Shown here: positions 16,968 through 24,597 of the stretch, one piece after another | How the letters are laid out: every line of letters starts with the position of its first letter | How positions within the stretch are numbered: position 1 is the stretch's first letter | Origin: Proteobacteria bacterium UBA2383 | GTDB taxonomy: Bacteria > Pseudomonadota > Gammaproteobacteria > Competibacterales > Competibacteraceae | Length of the DNA: 27,155 bases | NCBI GenBank assembly: GCA_002343485.1 | Contig: DDST01000176.1 | Location: 31,491-58,645 of the forward strand | Direction: 5' to 3' | Program-made: the position numbers and the translations under genes | Notes under the pieces: model-generated | Told to the model about the DNA's origin: nothing | The model's database searches: none | What the model saw: only the letters and a program-made list of their open reading frames with translations

Positions 16968-17010
16968 GTTCGGAACTTGACGTTAACTTTAGTTCAAGTT
17001 GCGAACTTGG
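16968..17010 (-). promoter_or_regulatory. dyad upstream of lutA, candidate operator
   Basis: Arms 16968-16980 and 16994-17006 are inverted copies matching at 12 of 13 positions, around a 13-base AT-rich spacer. The core heptamer GAACTTG occurs at 16973-16979, inverted as CAAGTT(C-less) at 16995-17000, and again directly at 17003-17009. The site ends 15 bases before the lutA start codon. It could bind a repressor or fold as RNA next to the start. There is no T-run, so it is not a normal terminator. Confidence 0.45.
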
Positions 17011-17055
17011 AGACGGTATTCAAGCCACTATTTGAAAATCAAGATCTTGTTAATG

Positions 17056-17096
17056 CAGGAGTCCTGCTTGCCTGTCTGTTGGCAGATGGGCAAGCA
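17056..17096 (-). other. hairpins between argB and lutA
   Basis: TGCTTGCC (17065-17072) and GGCAAGCA (17089-17096) form a perfect 8-bp stem just after argB. The adjoining CAGGAGTCCTG (17056-17066) is a further small palindrome. Neither is followed by a T-run on the minus strand, so an intrinsic argB terminator is doubtful. Confidence 0.35.
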
Positions 17097-17109
17097 TTAT
17101 GCAATGCAC

Positions 17110-18003
17110 CTATCCTCGAATCAGTGTCCCGATACCGGCATCGGTAAATAATTCCACCAACACGGCATGTTCAATCCGTCCATCGAGGATATGCGCCGCT
17201 TTGACCCCGCCACGCACCGCATCCAGAGCGCAGGCAATCTTGGGCAACATCCCACCGTGAATCGTGCCGTCATCGATCAAAGCCTGCACCTGCCGGGCAT
17301 CAAGGCCCGTTAATAAATGGCCTTCTTGGTCAAGCACTCCAGTGGTATCGGTCAACAGGATCAACTTTTCAGCGTTCAGCACTTCAGCGATCTTACCAGC
17401 GACCAGGTCCGCATTTATATTGTAAGACTCGCCATCATTGCCGACACCGATCGGAGCGATAATCGGAATAAAATCATCTTGAATCAACGTATTGACAATA
17501 GCAGCGTCAATACTGGCCACTTCGCCCACATGACCGATGTCGATGATCTCGGGGGCCTCCAATTCCGGACTCTTGCGGGAAATGGTCAGTTTACGGGCGC
17601 GGATCAGATCGCCATCCTTGCCGGTCAACCCAACCGCGCGGCCACCATGCCGATTCACATTATTGACGATTTCTTTGTTGACCTGTCCACCCAGCACCAT
17701 CTCAACCACGTCCATGGTCTCACTGTCAGTGACCCGCATCCCATCGACGAAGCGGCTTTCCTTGCCGATGCGCTTGAGCAGTTGGCTGATTTGCGGGCCA
17801 CCGCCATGCACCACCACCGGATTGAAACCCACCAGTTTCATCAGCACGATGTCGCGCGCGAAACTATTTTTCAGCTCGTCATTTTCCATGGCGTTACCGC
17901 CGTATTTGATCACAAACGTCTTACCGGAAAAACGACGGATATAGGGCAACGATTCGGTGAGAACATGCGCTACCTGCGTGGCAGCCTGGGCATCAAGAGC
18001 CAT
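17110..18003 (-). CDS. argB: acetylglutamate kinase ArgB
   Basis: A 297-residue amino acid kinase that phosphorylates N-acetylglutamate in the second step of arginine biosynthesis, usually the feedback-controlled step. Motifs are FVIKYGGNAM near the N-terminus, VVHGGGPQISQLL, the NVNRHGGRAVGLTGKDG loop, INADLVAGKIAEVL and the C-terminal HGGMLPKIACALDAV. The ATG at 18003 gives MALDAQAA and a normal length; a reading from 18069 adds 22 unrelated residues. AGAGG lies about 12 bases upstream. It follows algC after 297 bases, the order seen in Pseudomonas (coaBC-dut-algC-argB), although the gap suggests its own promoter. Confidence 0.96.
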   Translation of the reverse strand: MALDAQAATQVAHVLTESLPYIRRFSGKTFVIKYGGNAMENDELKNSFARDIVLMKLVGFNPVVVHGGGPQISQLLKRIGKESRFVDGMRVTDSETMDVVEMVLGGQVNKEIVNNVNRHGGRAVGLTGKDGDLIRARKLTISRKSPELEAPEIIDIGHVGEVASIDAAIVNTLIQDDFIPIIAPIGVGNDGESYNINADLVAGKIAEVLNAEKLILLTDTTGVLDQEGHLLTGLDARQVQALIDDGTIHGGMLPKIACALDAVRGGVKAAHILDGRIEHAVLVELFTDAGIGTLIRG

Positions 18004-18075
18004 AATGGGGGTCAACCTCTGAATGGAAAAGTATCGAAATGCAAAACGGGGTAGCGTAGCGAAATTCACTTTCCC

Positions 18076-18103
18076 ATTCTACCGTCAATAAAAAATGACA
18101 CAA
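18076..18103 (-). promoter_or_regulatory. candidate promoter for argB
   Basis: On the minus strand TTGTGT (18103-18098) and TAGAAT (18081-18076) are 16 bases apart, about 70 bases upstream of the argB ATG. Consensus match only. Confidence 0.35.
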
Positions 18104-18248
18104 CAGGCTAACACGTAGAATTAACGATCCTGTCTGCCGGTGATGACGGCATGGATTCAAACAGCATTCAGCAGTTTCTTTTTGATAGTCCTGAAATGGT
18201 GGATGAGGGATGCCAGGCAACACAGGAAAAAGGCAGCCTCTCAATCAA

Positions 18249-18300
18249 TGGCCATAATCTGTCTGTTGATGGCTGATATCCGATACAGATTAAGCGGCCA
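18249..18300 (-). terminator. imperfect hairpin after algC, weak terminator candidate
   Basis: Imperfect arms (TGGCC plus AATCTGT, 18249-18262 and 18285-18300) begin directly after the algC stop codon. The nearest T-run on the minus strand is about 15-20 bases further on, so termination here is uncertain. Confidence 0.25.
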
Positions 18301-19674
18301 CTAAAAAGGCAGCACCAGATCCGCTTGCAATCCTAACAAGATACGGCGGAATCGCGCCTGAATATCGCTCATCGCTTCCGCATGATCCGCCTCAAAGCGC
18401 AGCACCAAACTGGGCGTCGTGTTGGAGGCGCGCACCAGGCCCCAGCCCTGCGCAAATTCCACCCGCAACCCGTCCAGTGTGATAAGACGCGCATCCGGAC
18501 CAAAATCGGCCTGACCGGCCAGCCGTTCCATAAAGATAAACGGCTCACCTTCAGCCATCTCCAGCCGTAATTCCGGGGTGGTCAACCCAGCCGGATAGGC
18601 CGCAAAGAACGCAGCACTGGAACCATCTTGCTTAGCCAGCAACCGCAACAGCCGCGCCGCCGCGTAAAAGGCGTCATCGAAACCAAACCACTCATCGGCA
18701 TGCACCAGATGACCGGTGATCTCACCGCCCAGCAACGCCCCGGTTTCGCGCATCTTGGCTTTGATCAGCGAATGACCGGTCTTCCACAAAATTGGCCGGC
18801 CGCCACAACGTTCGATCAATCGAGTCAGATACCAGGAGCACTTGATGTCGTAAACGATCGCCGCACCGGGATAACGGGCCAGCACTTCCTCAGCCAGCGG
18901 CATCAAGACCCGATCTGGCCAAATGATCTCGCTTGCGCTAGTGACCACACCCAGCCGGTCGGCATCCCCGTCAAAGGCGAGACCGATATCCGCCTGATGC
19001 GTGCGCACCGCCGCCTGCAAATCAGCCAGATTTTCGGGAACGCTCGGATCGGGATGGTGATTGGGAAACCGGCCATCCACCTCACAGTACAGCTCCACCA
19101 CTTCACAGCCTAACGCACGCAGCAGTAACGGGGCGGTGTGTGCAGCGATGGCGTTGCCGCAATCCACGACAACTTTGATAGTCCGGGATAGCGGCAAGGC
19201 TTCACTGATGCAGCGAATATACTCCATGCGGATATTGGCTGAACGCTCGCCTCCTTGACCATGACGCAAATCGCTGGTTTCGATGCGGCGGCGCAGATCG
19301 CGGATCACTTCGCCATGCAAGGCAATCCGGTCAATGACGATTTTCAAACCGTTATAATTGGGCGGATTATGGCTACCGGTCACCATCACCCCCGCGTGGG
19401 TATCGTCAAGGGTATGGGTTGCGTAATACAGTAACGGGGTAGAGACTTCGCCTAGATCGATGACATCCAGACCAGCAGCGCGGATACCCGCCTTGAGCGC
19501 TTTACATAGCGCTGGACTGGACAGCCGCCCGTCACGCCCTACTGCGATGCAGTGTTCACCACGATCAGCAGCCAGACTACCAACAGCTTGGCCGATGTCC
19601 CGCACCACTTCAGGCGTCAAATCGCGATCCACCACCCCACGAATATCATATTCCCGAAAAATGGATTTTTTCAT
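18301..19674 (-). CDS. algC: phosphomannomutase/phosphoglucomutase AlgC
   Basis: A 457-residue alpha-D-phosphohexomutase that interconverts 1- and 6-phosphates of mannose and glucose for LPS, exopolysaccharide and nucleotide sugar synthesis. The catalytic loop is TGSHNP with phosphoserine Ser101, the metal loop is DGDADR (235-240), the sugar-specificity loop is GEITGH (usually GEMSGH) and the phosphate-binding loop is RASNTTP (416-422). The start MKKSIFREYDIRG at 19674 matches the family; upstream in-frame residues are not conserved. It lies 65 bases after dut and is probably co-transcribed with it. Pseudomonas AlgC is similar in length (about 463). Confidence 0.95.
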   Translation of the reverse strand: MKKSIFREYDIRGVVDRDLTPEVVRDIGQAVGSLAADRGEHCIAVGRDGRLSSPALCKALKAGIRAAGLDVIDLGEVSTPLLYYATHTLDDTHAGVMVTGSHNPPNYNGLKIVIDRIALHGEVIRDLRRRIETSDLRHGQGGERSANIRMEYIRCISEALPLSRTIKVVVDCGNAIAAHTAPLLLRALGCEVVELYCEVDGRFPNHHPDPSVPENLADLQAAVRTHQADIGLAFDGDADRLGVVTSASEIIWPDRVLMPLAEEVLARYPGAAIVYDIKCSWYLTRLIERCGGRPILWKTGHSLIKAKMRETGALLGGEITGHLVHADEWFGFDDAFYAAARLLRLLAKQDGSSAAFFAAYPAGLTTPELRLEMAEGEPFIFMERLAGQADFGPDARLITLDGLRVEFAQGWGLVRASNTTPSLVLRFEADHAEAMSDIQARFRRILLGLQADLVLPF

Positions 19675-19739
19675 GCTAGCACTGGATTCCAAAGCGCCTC
19701 TTTTCCTTGGCGGGAGAGGAGCCGGGAGTAAAAGAGATC

Positions 19740-20201
19740 TCAATGCCGCCCGGAATGGCCAAAACCTCCCGCTCCGCGGCCACTGGGCGCAAACCCGGCG
19801 ACGATTTCGAACTGCGCCCGCACCACCGGTACGATGATGAGCTGCGCGATGCGTTCACCCACCGCGATGGTAAATGGCGCATGACCCCGGTTCCAGCACG
19901 AGACCAGCAACTCACCCTGATAGTCACTGTCGATCAGTCCCACCAGGTTACCCAACACGATGCCATGTTTGTGGCCCAGGCCAGAGCGCGGCAAGACCAT
20001 CGCCGCCAATCCAGGGTCGCTGATGTGAATCGCCATACCGGTCGGAATCAGATGCGTTTCACCCGGATGCACCGTTAACGGCTCCACCAAGCACGCACGC
20101 AGATCCAAGCCAGCGGAACCGGCCGTCGCGTACTCAGGCAGCGGGATATCCTGACCCAATCGCGGGTTGAGAATTTTCAATTCAATGGTTTGAGGAGTCA
20201 T
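19740..20201 (-). CDS. dut: dUTP diphosphatase
   Basis: A 153-residue trimeric dUTPase that hydrolyses dUTP to dUMP, keeping uracil out of DNA and supplying the dTMP precursor. The five family motifs are visible: AGSAGLDLRA (28-37), PRSGLG (71-76), GLIDSDYQGEL (88-98, catalytic Asp91), GERIAQLIIVPV (115-126) and the C-terminal GRGAGGFGHSG (141-151). The last motif more often reads RGxGGFGSTG; the E. coli enzyme also has HSG. The ATG at 20201 overlaps the coaBC stop as TAATG. A start six codons upstream, inside coaBC, is less likely. coaBC-dut coupling is typical of gammaproteobacteria. Confidence 0.96.
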   Translation of the reverse strand: MTPQTIELKILNPRLGQDIPLPEYATAGSAGLDLRACLVEPLTVHPGETHLIPTGMAIHISDPGLAAMVLPRSGLGHKHGIVLGNLVGLIDSDYQGELLVSCWNRGHAPFTIAVGERIAQLIIVPVVRAQFEIVAGFAPSGRGAGGFGHSGRH

Positions 20202-21484
20202 TATGCTTTCCACAGCCAATACCGTTCAGCGATCAGCGCCATTAATTGTTGTCCGAGCAAGGTCTTATCTGCCAAGGGCAGCACCCGTTCTCCGCCTTCC
20301 CACAGGATATGCAATGCGTTCTGCTCGCTTTCAAAACCGCTGCCGGCGATGCCCACCTGATTGGCGGCGATCAAATCCAGATTTTTGCGGCGGCGCTTGT
20401 CTTCTGCATAACGCACTATATCGTGGGTTTCAGCGGCAAAGCCCACCGTGAAGGGTCGATGGGAGTGTAACGCAGCGACTTCAGCTAGAATATCCGGATT
20501 ACGCACCAATTCGAGCGTCAGCGTGTCGCGGGTTTTCTTGATTTTCTGTTCCGCCAGCTGAGCAGCGCGATAGTCGGCGACGGCCGCCGTTGCGATGAAA
20601 ATATCCGCTTGCCGGACCCGGCTCATCACGGCCTCATGCATTTCAACTGCGCTCTCCACATCAATTCGCTCGATCCCAGCAGGGGCAGGCAAATGCACAG
20701 GGCCACTGACCAGTATCACCCGCGCTCCGGCCATCGCTGCCGCTTCGGCAACGGCAAAACCCATTTTTCCTGTGCTGCGGTTGCTAATGAAGCGCACCGG
20801 ATCAAGCGCCTCACGGGTCGGCCCCGCGGTAAGTAACACAGTCAATCCTTGCAGGTCATGCGACGCCAGCACCCCGGCAACCGTGGATGCCTCAGCAGAC
20901 GGAGCCGGTTGCCACTTCGCCCTCTCTTCCTTCACGCCCAACAGTTCAACGACCAGATTTCGCAACTCCAACGGTTCCAGCATTCGCCCGGCCCCGATCT
21001 CTCCGCAAGCCTGTTCGCCACTGCCAGGTCCCCAGATCTTGACGCCGCGCCGCGCCAGCAACCGGCAATTATCCTGAGTGGCGGCATTCCCCCACATCAA
21101 CCGATTCATGGCGGGCGCAACGGCTAATGGCCGGTCCGTGGCGAGACAAAGGGTACTGAGCAGATCATCCGCCATGCCGTGCGCTAACCGGGCTAGGAAA
21201 TCGGCAGTAGCCGGCGCAATCAGGATTAAATCCGCCCAACGCGCCAGTTCAATGTGACCCATGCCCGCTTCAGCATTCATGTCGAGCAATTCAGTACGCA
21301 CGGGTCGCCCAGAGACCGCTTGAAAAGTCAGAGGTGCAACAAAGGCGGTAGCTGCCGGGGTCATGGCAACCTGGATTTCAGCGCCAGCCTCGTGCAACCG
21401 GCGCGTCAAATCGACGCTTTTATACGCTGCAATGCCACCTGTAATGCCGAGTAGAATACGGGTGTTAATCAACGATTGGAGCAT
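20201..21484 (-). CDS. coaBC: bifunctional phosphopantothenoylcysteine decarboxylase/synthase CoaBC
   Basis: A 427-residue flavoprotein (Dfp) that joins 4'-phosphopantothenate with cysteine and decarboxylates the product, two steps of coenzyme A synthesis. The N-terminal decarboxylase half (about 1-185) has the GITGGIAAYK start, His77 in GHIELARWAD, PAMNRLMW (124-131) and the active-site Cys160 in GSGEQACG. A proline/alanine-rich linker (about 186-212) leads to the synthetase half with GPTREALDPVRFISNRSTGKMG (in parts, from 221) and KIKKTRDTLTLEL. The linker is slightly longer than usual, which explains the length above 400. A strong minus-strand terminator lies about 65 bases upstream, so coaBC must start from the short region after it or by read-through. 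Confidence 0.96.
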   Translation of the reverse strand: MLQSLINTRILLGITGGIAAYKSVDLTRRLHEAGAEIQVAMTPAATAFVAPLTFQAVSGRPVRTELLDMNAEAGMGHIELARWADLILIAPATADFLARLAHGMADDLLSTLCLATDRPLAVAPAMNRLMWGNAATQDNCRLLARRGVKIWGPGSGEQACGEIGAGRMLEPLELRNLVVELLGVKEERAKWQPAPSAEASTVAGVLASHDLQGLTVLLTAGPTREALDPVRFISNRSTGKMGFAVAEAAAMAGARVILVSGPVHLPAPAGIERIDVESAVEMHEAVMSRVRQADIFIATAAVADYRAAQLAEQKIKKTRDTLTLELVRNPDILAEVAALHSHRPFTVGFAAETHDIVRYAEDKRRRKNLDLIAANQVGIAGSGFESEQNALHILWEGGERVLPLADKTLLGQQLMALIAERYWLWKA

Positions 21485-21550
21485 GGCGGAACTCTAAGCA
21501 GGATGAAAAACGGCCACCAGTCTAACGCAGCTTATAAAGATTGCAGAAAT

Positions 21551-21597
21551 AAAAAGGGCGTCCGGACACGTACCGTGATGATACGAACCCGGACGCC
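21551..21597 (-). terminator. strong intrinsic terminator upstream of coaBC
   Basis: Perfect 9-bp arms GGCGTCCGG / CCGGACGCC (21557-21565 and 21589-21597), with an internal CGTA/TACG stem, are followed on the minus strand by TTTTT (21555-21551). It ends a transcript entering from the right, either the candidate RNA or the cbiO operon. Confidence 0.8.
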
Positions 21598-21620
21598 ATA
21601 GTCCGCGACGGCGGCCCCCG

Positions 21621-21671
21621 TTAGCCGCCCGGATTGATACTGCTGCCAAGCCACATTGAGCCGGTGAGCAT
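21621..21671 (-). CDS. possible 16-residue leader peptide in the coaBC upstream RNA
   Basis: AAGGA followed three bases later by ATG (21671-21669) opens a 16-codon frame, MLTGSMWLGSSINPGG, ending in TAA at 21623-21621. The frame lies in the first hairpin and stops inside the second, GC-rich one, upstream of the terminator. That is the geometry of a translated leader. It has no run of one regulatory codon and no cysteine. It could be chance. Confidence 0.25.
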   Translation of the reverse strand: MLTGSMWLGSSINPGG

Positions 21672-21726
21672 CAATCCTTGAAATCTGACAATGCAATTCA
21701 ATTGCCAATTTTTTAGGTCACTTATT

Positions 21727-21755
21727 TTATTAAATTTTACTATTTTCTTGATCAA
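21727..21755 (-). promoter_or_regulatory. candidate sigma70 promoter for the coaBC-upstream RNA
   Basis: TTGATC and TAATAA are separated by 17 bases on the minus strand, in a very AT-rich patch. The -35 element overlaps a T6 run preceded by a weak CCC/GGG stem that might end the cbiO transcript. Confidence 0.45.
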
Positions 21756-21883
21756 AAAACCCGGTTAATGGGGATGGTGCTGCCTAATTATAGTGCGAGA
21801 TGTAAAGGAATTGCCTCACAGCGAAGCATCGCCGGCCACTGGAGACACACCAACCCTCTAAACAAAGCCTAATCCCTCAAAGA
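21756..21883. other. gene-free stretch downstream of cbiO
   Basis: The right third of a 399-base gene-free region (21485-21883). Apart from the weak stem next to the T6 run near 21754-21775 I see no gene or clear signal. Confidence 0.4.
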
Positions 21884-22540
21884 TCAATATTCCATGAGCC
21901 GGCCTTGCGCCAAACAAACGCGGCGGCGGGCAATACGCGTGAGGAAATCTTCGTCGTGGGAGATCACCATCATGGCTTGCGGCAAGCCATCGAGAATGGT
22001 GATGAGCCGTTCGCGCATCTCGGCATCAAGCGCGTTGGCCGGCTCATCGAGCAGCAGTACCTCAGGATTCATAGCGAGCACCGTAGCCAGCGATACGAGA
22101 CGCCGCTGGCCACCCGATAACTGGTGGGTGATGCGATTCTCAAAACCCTCCAAGCCCAATCCGGCTAGGGTATGGCGGACGATGATTCTGGTTTCGGCCA
22201 TGCTCTTACCCAGATTGAGCGGCCCAAAAGCCACGTCCTCGATCACCGTGGGACAGAACAGTTGATCATCGGGGTCCTGGAACAGCAGGCCCGCCCGCGG
22301 CCGCACGTCCACAAAATCCTTCTCGTGAATGCGCCGGCGCCCAAAGGCTTCCACCCAGCCTGCCTGCGCTTTCAACAGCCCCACCATTAAATAAAATAAG
22401 GTGGTCTTCCCGGCACCATTAGGACCGGTAAGCGCCACCCGCTCACCGGCATGCAGGGTGAAATGGACTCCCGCCAACACCGGTTGCTCGGGGTCATAGG
22501 CGAAATGAATGCCGGATAGATGAAACAGCGGTTCGCTCAC
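21884..22540 (-). CDS. cbiO: ECF transporter ATPase for nickel/cobalt (CbiO/NikO)
   Basis: A 218-residue cytoplasmic ABC ATPase that powers the ECF metal transporter. Walker A is GPNGAGKTT (39-47), the Q-loop region FQDPDDQLF (87-95) is typical of the CbiO family, the signature is LSGGQRR (141-147), Walker B is VLLLDEP (161-167) with the D-loop ALD, and the switch His is in ISHDED. The start is the GTG at 22540, which overlaps the cbiQ stop as GTGA. A frame from 22663 would place 41 unrelated residues inside cbiQ. It is the last gene of the operon. Confidence 0.93.
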   Translation of the reverse strand: MSEPLFHLSGIHFAYDPEQPVLAGVHFTLHAGERVALTGPNGAGKTTLFYLMVGLLKAQAGWVEAFGRRRIHEKDFVDVRPRAGLLFQDPDDQLFCPTVIEDVAFGPLNLGKSMAETRIIVRHTLAGLGLEGFENRITHQLSGGQRRLVSLATVLAMNPEVLLLDEPANALDAEMRERLITILDGLPQAMMVISHDEDFLTRIARRRVCLAQGRLMEY

Positions 22541-23364
22541 CAATACTCCAAGGCGATCAGCGCACCGCCTGCCACCACCGACAATCCAGTGAATGCATAG
22601 TCGCGCCGATCCATGGTCTTCACCTCCGTCAACGAGTGAAAGCGCCCCTGGAAGCCGCGACAACGCATCGCAGCCAAAATACGCTCGGCGCGTTCAATAC
22701 TGCGCACCAAGAGCATCCCGAAGAGGTAGCCGATACTACGCCAAGTGTGCGGATTACAGCGCACACGGAAACCGCGCGCCTTCATCGCCACGCGCAAGCG
22801 GCGATATTCACGGCCCAACACCTCGATATAGCGCACGGTGAAGAGGAACAAATGCACGAACTTGGCGGGGAGCCGCAACCGCGCCATGGCATGGCCTAAT
22901 TCCACCGGTTCCATGGAACCCAGCAACGCCAGGATCATCAGCATTACGGCATTGGATCTCAACAGAATTCCGGCGGCGTGCAACAGGCCTTCGCGGCTGG
23001 CTGAAACGCCATTCAACGAGAAGACAACCTCACCCGGCACGGTGAAGGGCAGGAACAGCAGGACAAACAGCATGAAGCCGTCGAACGCAACCATGTGCCG
23101 CAGTGTCGCAGCACGTTTTAATCTTGCTGCCATAGCGGCAAACCCCGCCAACGCTAGAGCCGCCAGCAGAGCAGGAAGCTGCGTCAACCCGATCACAGCC
23201 AAGGCGAAGCCCCAGCAGACCACCAGGCGCAAGCGTGAATCGACCGCTTCTAGCATCGGTTTGCGCTTCTTCTCCCCTGCCCCTGTTGAAAAATAGGCGG
23301 TGGATGGGTGGCCACCATCCACTGGGCGGGCCGTCATCGCGCTACTCGATGCATAGGCGTTCAT
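22537..23364 (-). CDS. cbiQ: ECF transporter transmembrane subunit (CbiQ/NikQ, EcfT)
   Basis: A 275-residue membrane protein that couples the ATPase to the substrate-binding subunit. There are about five hydrophobic segments (for example VVCWGFALAVIGLTQLPALLAALAL in parts, and GFMLFVLLFLPFT). The cytoplasmic region carries the two EcfT coupling motifs: MKARGF and, about 35 residues later, MRCRGF. The N-terminal 35 residues are poorly conserved, so the true start could be internal. However, the ATG at 23364 overlaps the upstream nikL-like stop (ATGA), which favours it. The last residues overlap cbiO. Confidence 0.92.
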   Translation of the reverse strand: MNAYASSSAMTARPVDGGHPSTAYFSTGAGEKKRKPMLEAVDSRLRLVVCWGFALAVIGLTQLPALLAALALAGFAAMAARLKRAATLRHMVAFDGFMLFVLLFLPFTVPGEVVFSLNGVSASREGLLHAAGILLRSNAVMLMILALLGSMEPVELGHAMARLRLPAKFVHLFLFTVRYIEVLGREYRRLRVAMKARGFRVRCNPHTWRSIGYLFGMLLVRSIERAERILAAMRCRGFQGRFHSLTEVKTMDRRDYAFTGLSVVAGGALIALEYW

Positions 23365-23978
23365 GGGTCGTTCCTCCGGGTTACGGTTGAGGGCGACGCA
23401 TCCGTCCGGCGTCTGCGTCTGGATAAGCCAAAGGCCAAGCCACCGAGACCGAGGATGTAACCGATGCCTCCCAGCACGTCATGCCACCAGATTTTCTCCT
23501 GATAAGCGTCAATCTGTTCACGCAAGGGGCGGATTTGCCGGGCAATGCTTTGGTCGATGAAAGTACGCCAGTCCGTGCCGGGGGCAGACAATGCGGGTAA
23601 ACTCCCCTCGCCCGCCTGTACGAGAGGGGTTGGAGGCGAGAGGAATAGACTATCCGGCAGCTCATCAGCCCTGATCGTGTAGGTGGCAACATGGCCATCG
23701 CCGCCGTCCACGATGATGCGGTGGTCGACCCGGCGCTTCGCCTCAATACGGAAATGGCCTGCATCGTCCGTGGTGGTGGTAGCGAGCACGTTGCCATCGG
23801 TGCCGGTCACCGTGACCGTCGCATGACGGAGTGGTCTGCGGGGCGTAAGATGCGCGGAACCTACCAAGCTAGTTCCCTCGACAGTCACCAGGGCTTTCAG
23901 TCCATGCGCCTCGGCGAGTCCGGCTGTGACAGACAGGCTGACAACGAACAGGACAGGAAGAAGACCCGGCTTATTCAC
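23361..23978 (-). CDS. NikL-like periplasmic/anchored component of the nickel ECF transporter
   Basis: About 205 residues. A signal peptide ends in GLAEA, so the mature protein would begin HGLKALV with an N-terminal histidine, as known for NikL-type accessory subunits. A beta-rich domain follows with a carboxypeptidase-regulatory-like repeat (RHATVTVTGTDGNVLATTTTDDAG in parts). Near the C-terminus are an amphipathic helix (DQSIARQIRPLREQIDAYQ) and one transmembrane segment (VLGGIGYILGLGGLAFGL) ending in a run of arginines. I prefer the GTG at 23978, with GGGGGA just upstream, over a TTG at 23993. It overlaps both neighbours and lies where nikN or cbiN would be. The family call rests on context and topology. 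Confidence 0.78.
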   Translation of the reverse strand: MNKPGLLPVLFVVSLSVTAGLAEAHGLKALVTVEGTSLVGSAHLTPRRPLRHATVTVTGTDGNVLATTTTDDAGHFRIEAKRRVDHRIIVDGGDGHVATYTIRADELPDSLFLSPPTPLVQAGEGSLPALSAPGTDWRTFIDQSIARQIRPLREQIDAYQEKIWWHDVLGGIGYILGLGGLAFGLSRRRRRTDASPSTVTRRNDP

Positions 23979-24597
23979 GTTTTCCCCCGACAAGAGTGAG
24001 ACCTGGAAACTCCGGTTTGACTCGCAGCAGCAGACCGATAACGGCAGCGCTGAAGATGGATTCGATCACCGCCACCGGAATATGGGTCAAGACCACTAGC
24101 TTGGCGGCCGTGGCGAACGCCTGACCGGACAGGGCCAGCGCCAGTGATACCAGCAAGGCCGTTAACACCACCCCGATTCCCCCCGCCAATCCGGCGGCCA
24201 TAACCGTCTGGCGATGATTGCCGGAGCGCGCCACGGCGAGGAACAAAGCACGGCACAACACTGCAGACAGGGCCACACTCATCACGTTAACGCCCAACAC
24301 CACCAAACCGCCAAAGCCGAACAGCACCGCTTGCAGCAGCAGCGCCACCAGAATCGCGGGAAAAGCCGCCCAACCTAGCAGGACGCCGGTCAAACCGCTG
24401 AGGATCAGGTGGACGGACGATGGCCCAGCAGGAAAATGCACCAGCGCGGCCACGAAGAGCACTGCTGCAAACAAGGCCGCCTGAGGGATGCGCTCGGCTT
24501 CCAACCGCCATAAGCCATAAGCGCATCCGGCCAAGGATACCGCGGCGCCTGCCATGAGGACGGGAGCGGATAGTACGCCGTCGGGGATATGCGCCAT
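23971..24597 (-). CDS. cbiM: ECF transporter substrate-binding membrane subunit (CbiM/NikM)
   Basis: A 208-residue polytopic membrane protein of the CbiM/NikM family that captures Ni2+ or Co2+. The hallmark N-terminus is present as MAHIPDG, with one Ala inserted relative to the common MHIPDG. The metal site of NikM uses the extreme N-terminus and His2, so removal of Met here would expose Ala-His. A further histidine in ALVHFPAGPSSVHLILSG matches the conserved second region. Hydrophobic segments fill the rest. It is the first gene of the four-gene operon and diverges from nikR, which together with the NikR-type palindrome points to nickel rather than cobalt. Confidence 0.93.
   Translation of the reverse strand: MAHIPDGVLSAPVLMAGAAVSLAGCAYGLWRLEAERIPQAALFAAVLFVAALVHFPAGPSSVHLILSGLTGVLLGWAAFPAILVALLLQAVLFGFGGLVVLGVNVMSVALSAVLCRALFLAVARSGNHRQTVMAAGLAGGIGVVLTALLVSLALALSGQAFATAAKLVVLTHIPVAVIESIFSAAVIGLLLRVKPEFPGLTLVGGKRE

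Larger units (their letters stand above)
21551..21720 (-). ncRNA. candidate structured small RNA or leader upstream of coaBC
   Basis: On the minus strand a sigma70-like promoter, TTGATC (21755-21750), 17 bases, TAATAA (21732-21727), would start an RNA near 21720. Downstream are a hairpin with perfect 8-bp arms (21631-21638 with 21670-21677, extendable by three pairs), a GC-rich hairpin GGCGGC/GCCGCC (21610-21615 with 21624-21629) and the terminator ending at 21551. The RNA would be about 170 bases. I do not recognise it as 6S, tmRNA, RNase P or a known riboswitch. The promoter is unusually AT-rich for this region. It could be a free sRNA, the 3' UTR of cbiO, or an attenuator for coaBC. Confidence 0.5.

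Noticed and set aside
17317..18054. Plus-strand frame of 245 codons opposite argB
   Set aside because: It lies almost entirely within a well-supported argB and reads as a His/Asp/Gln-rich antisense shadow without domains.
17993..18244. Minus-strand frame of 83 codons between algC and argB
   Set aside because: Cys/Pro/His-rich, no family resemblance, and it overlaps the argB start region in another frame; better explained as non-coding leader with a promoter.
21600..21680. Possible tRNA suggested by a GGGTTCGTATC T-loop-like string on the minus strand
   Set aside because: No acceptor stem, D-arm or anticodon arm fits around it; the string lies in the loop of the terminator hairpin.
21830..21850. 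GCCACTG-like string near cbiO considered as part of a cobalamin riboswitch
   Set aside because: No B12-box or conserved core is present, and it lies downstream of the metal transporter genes, not upstream.
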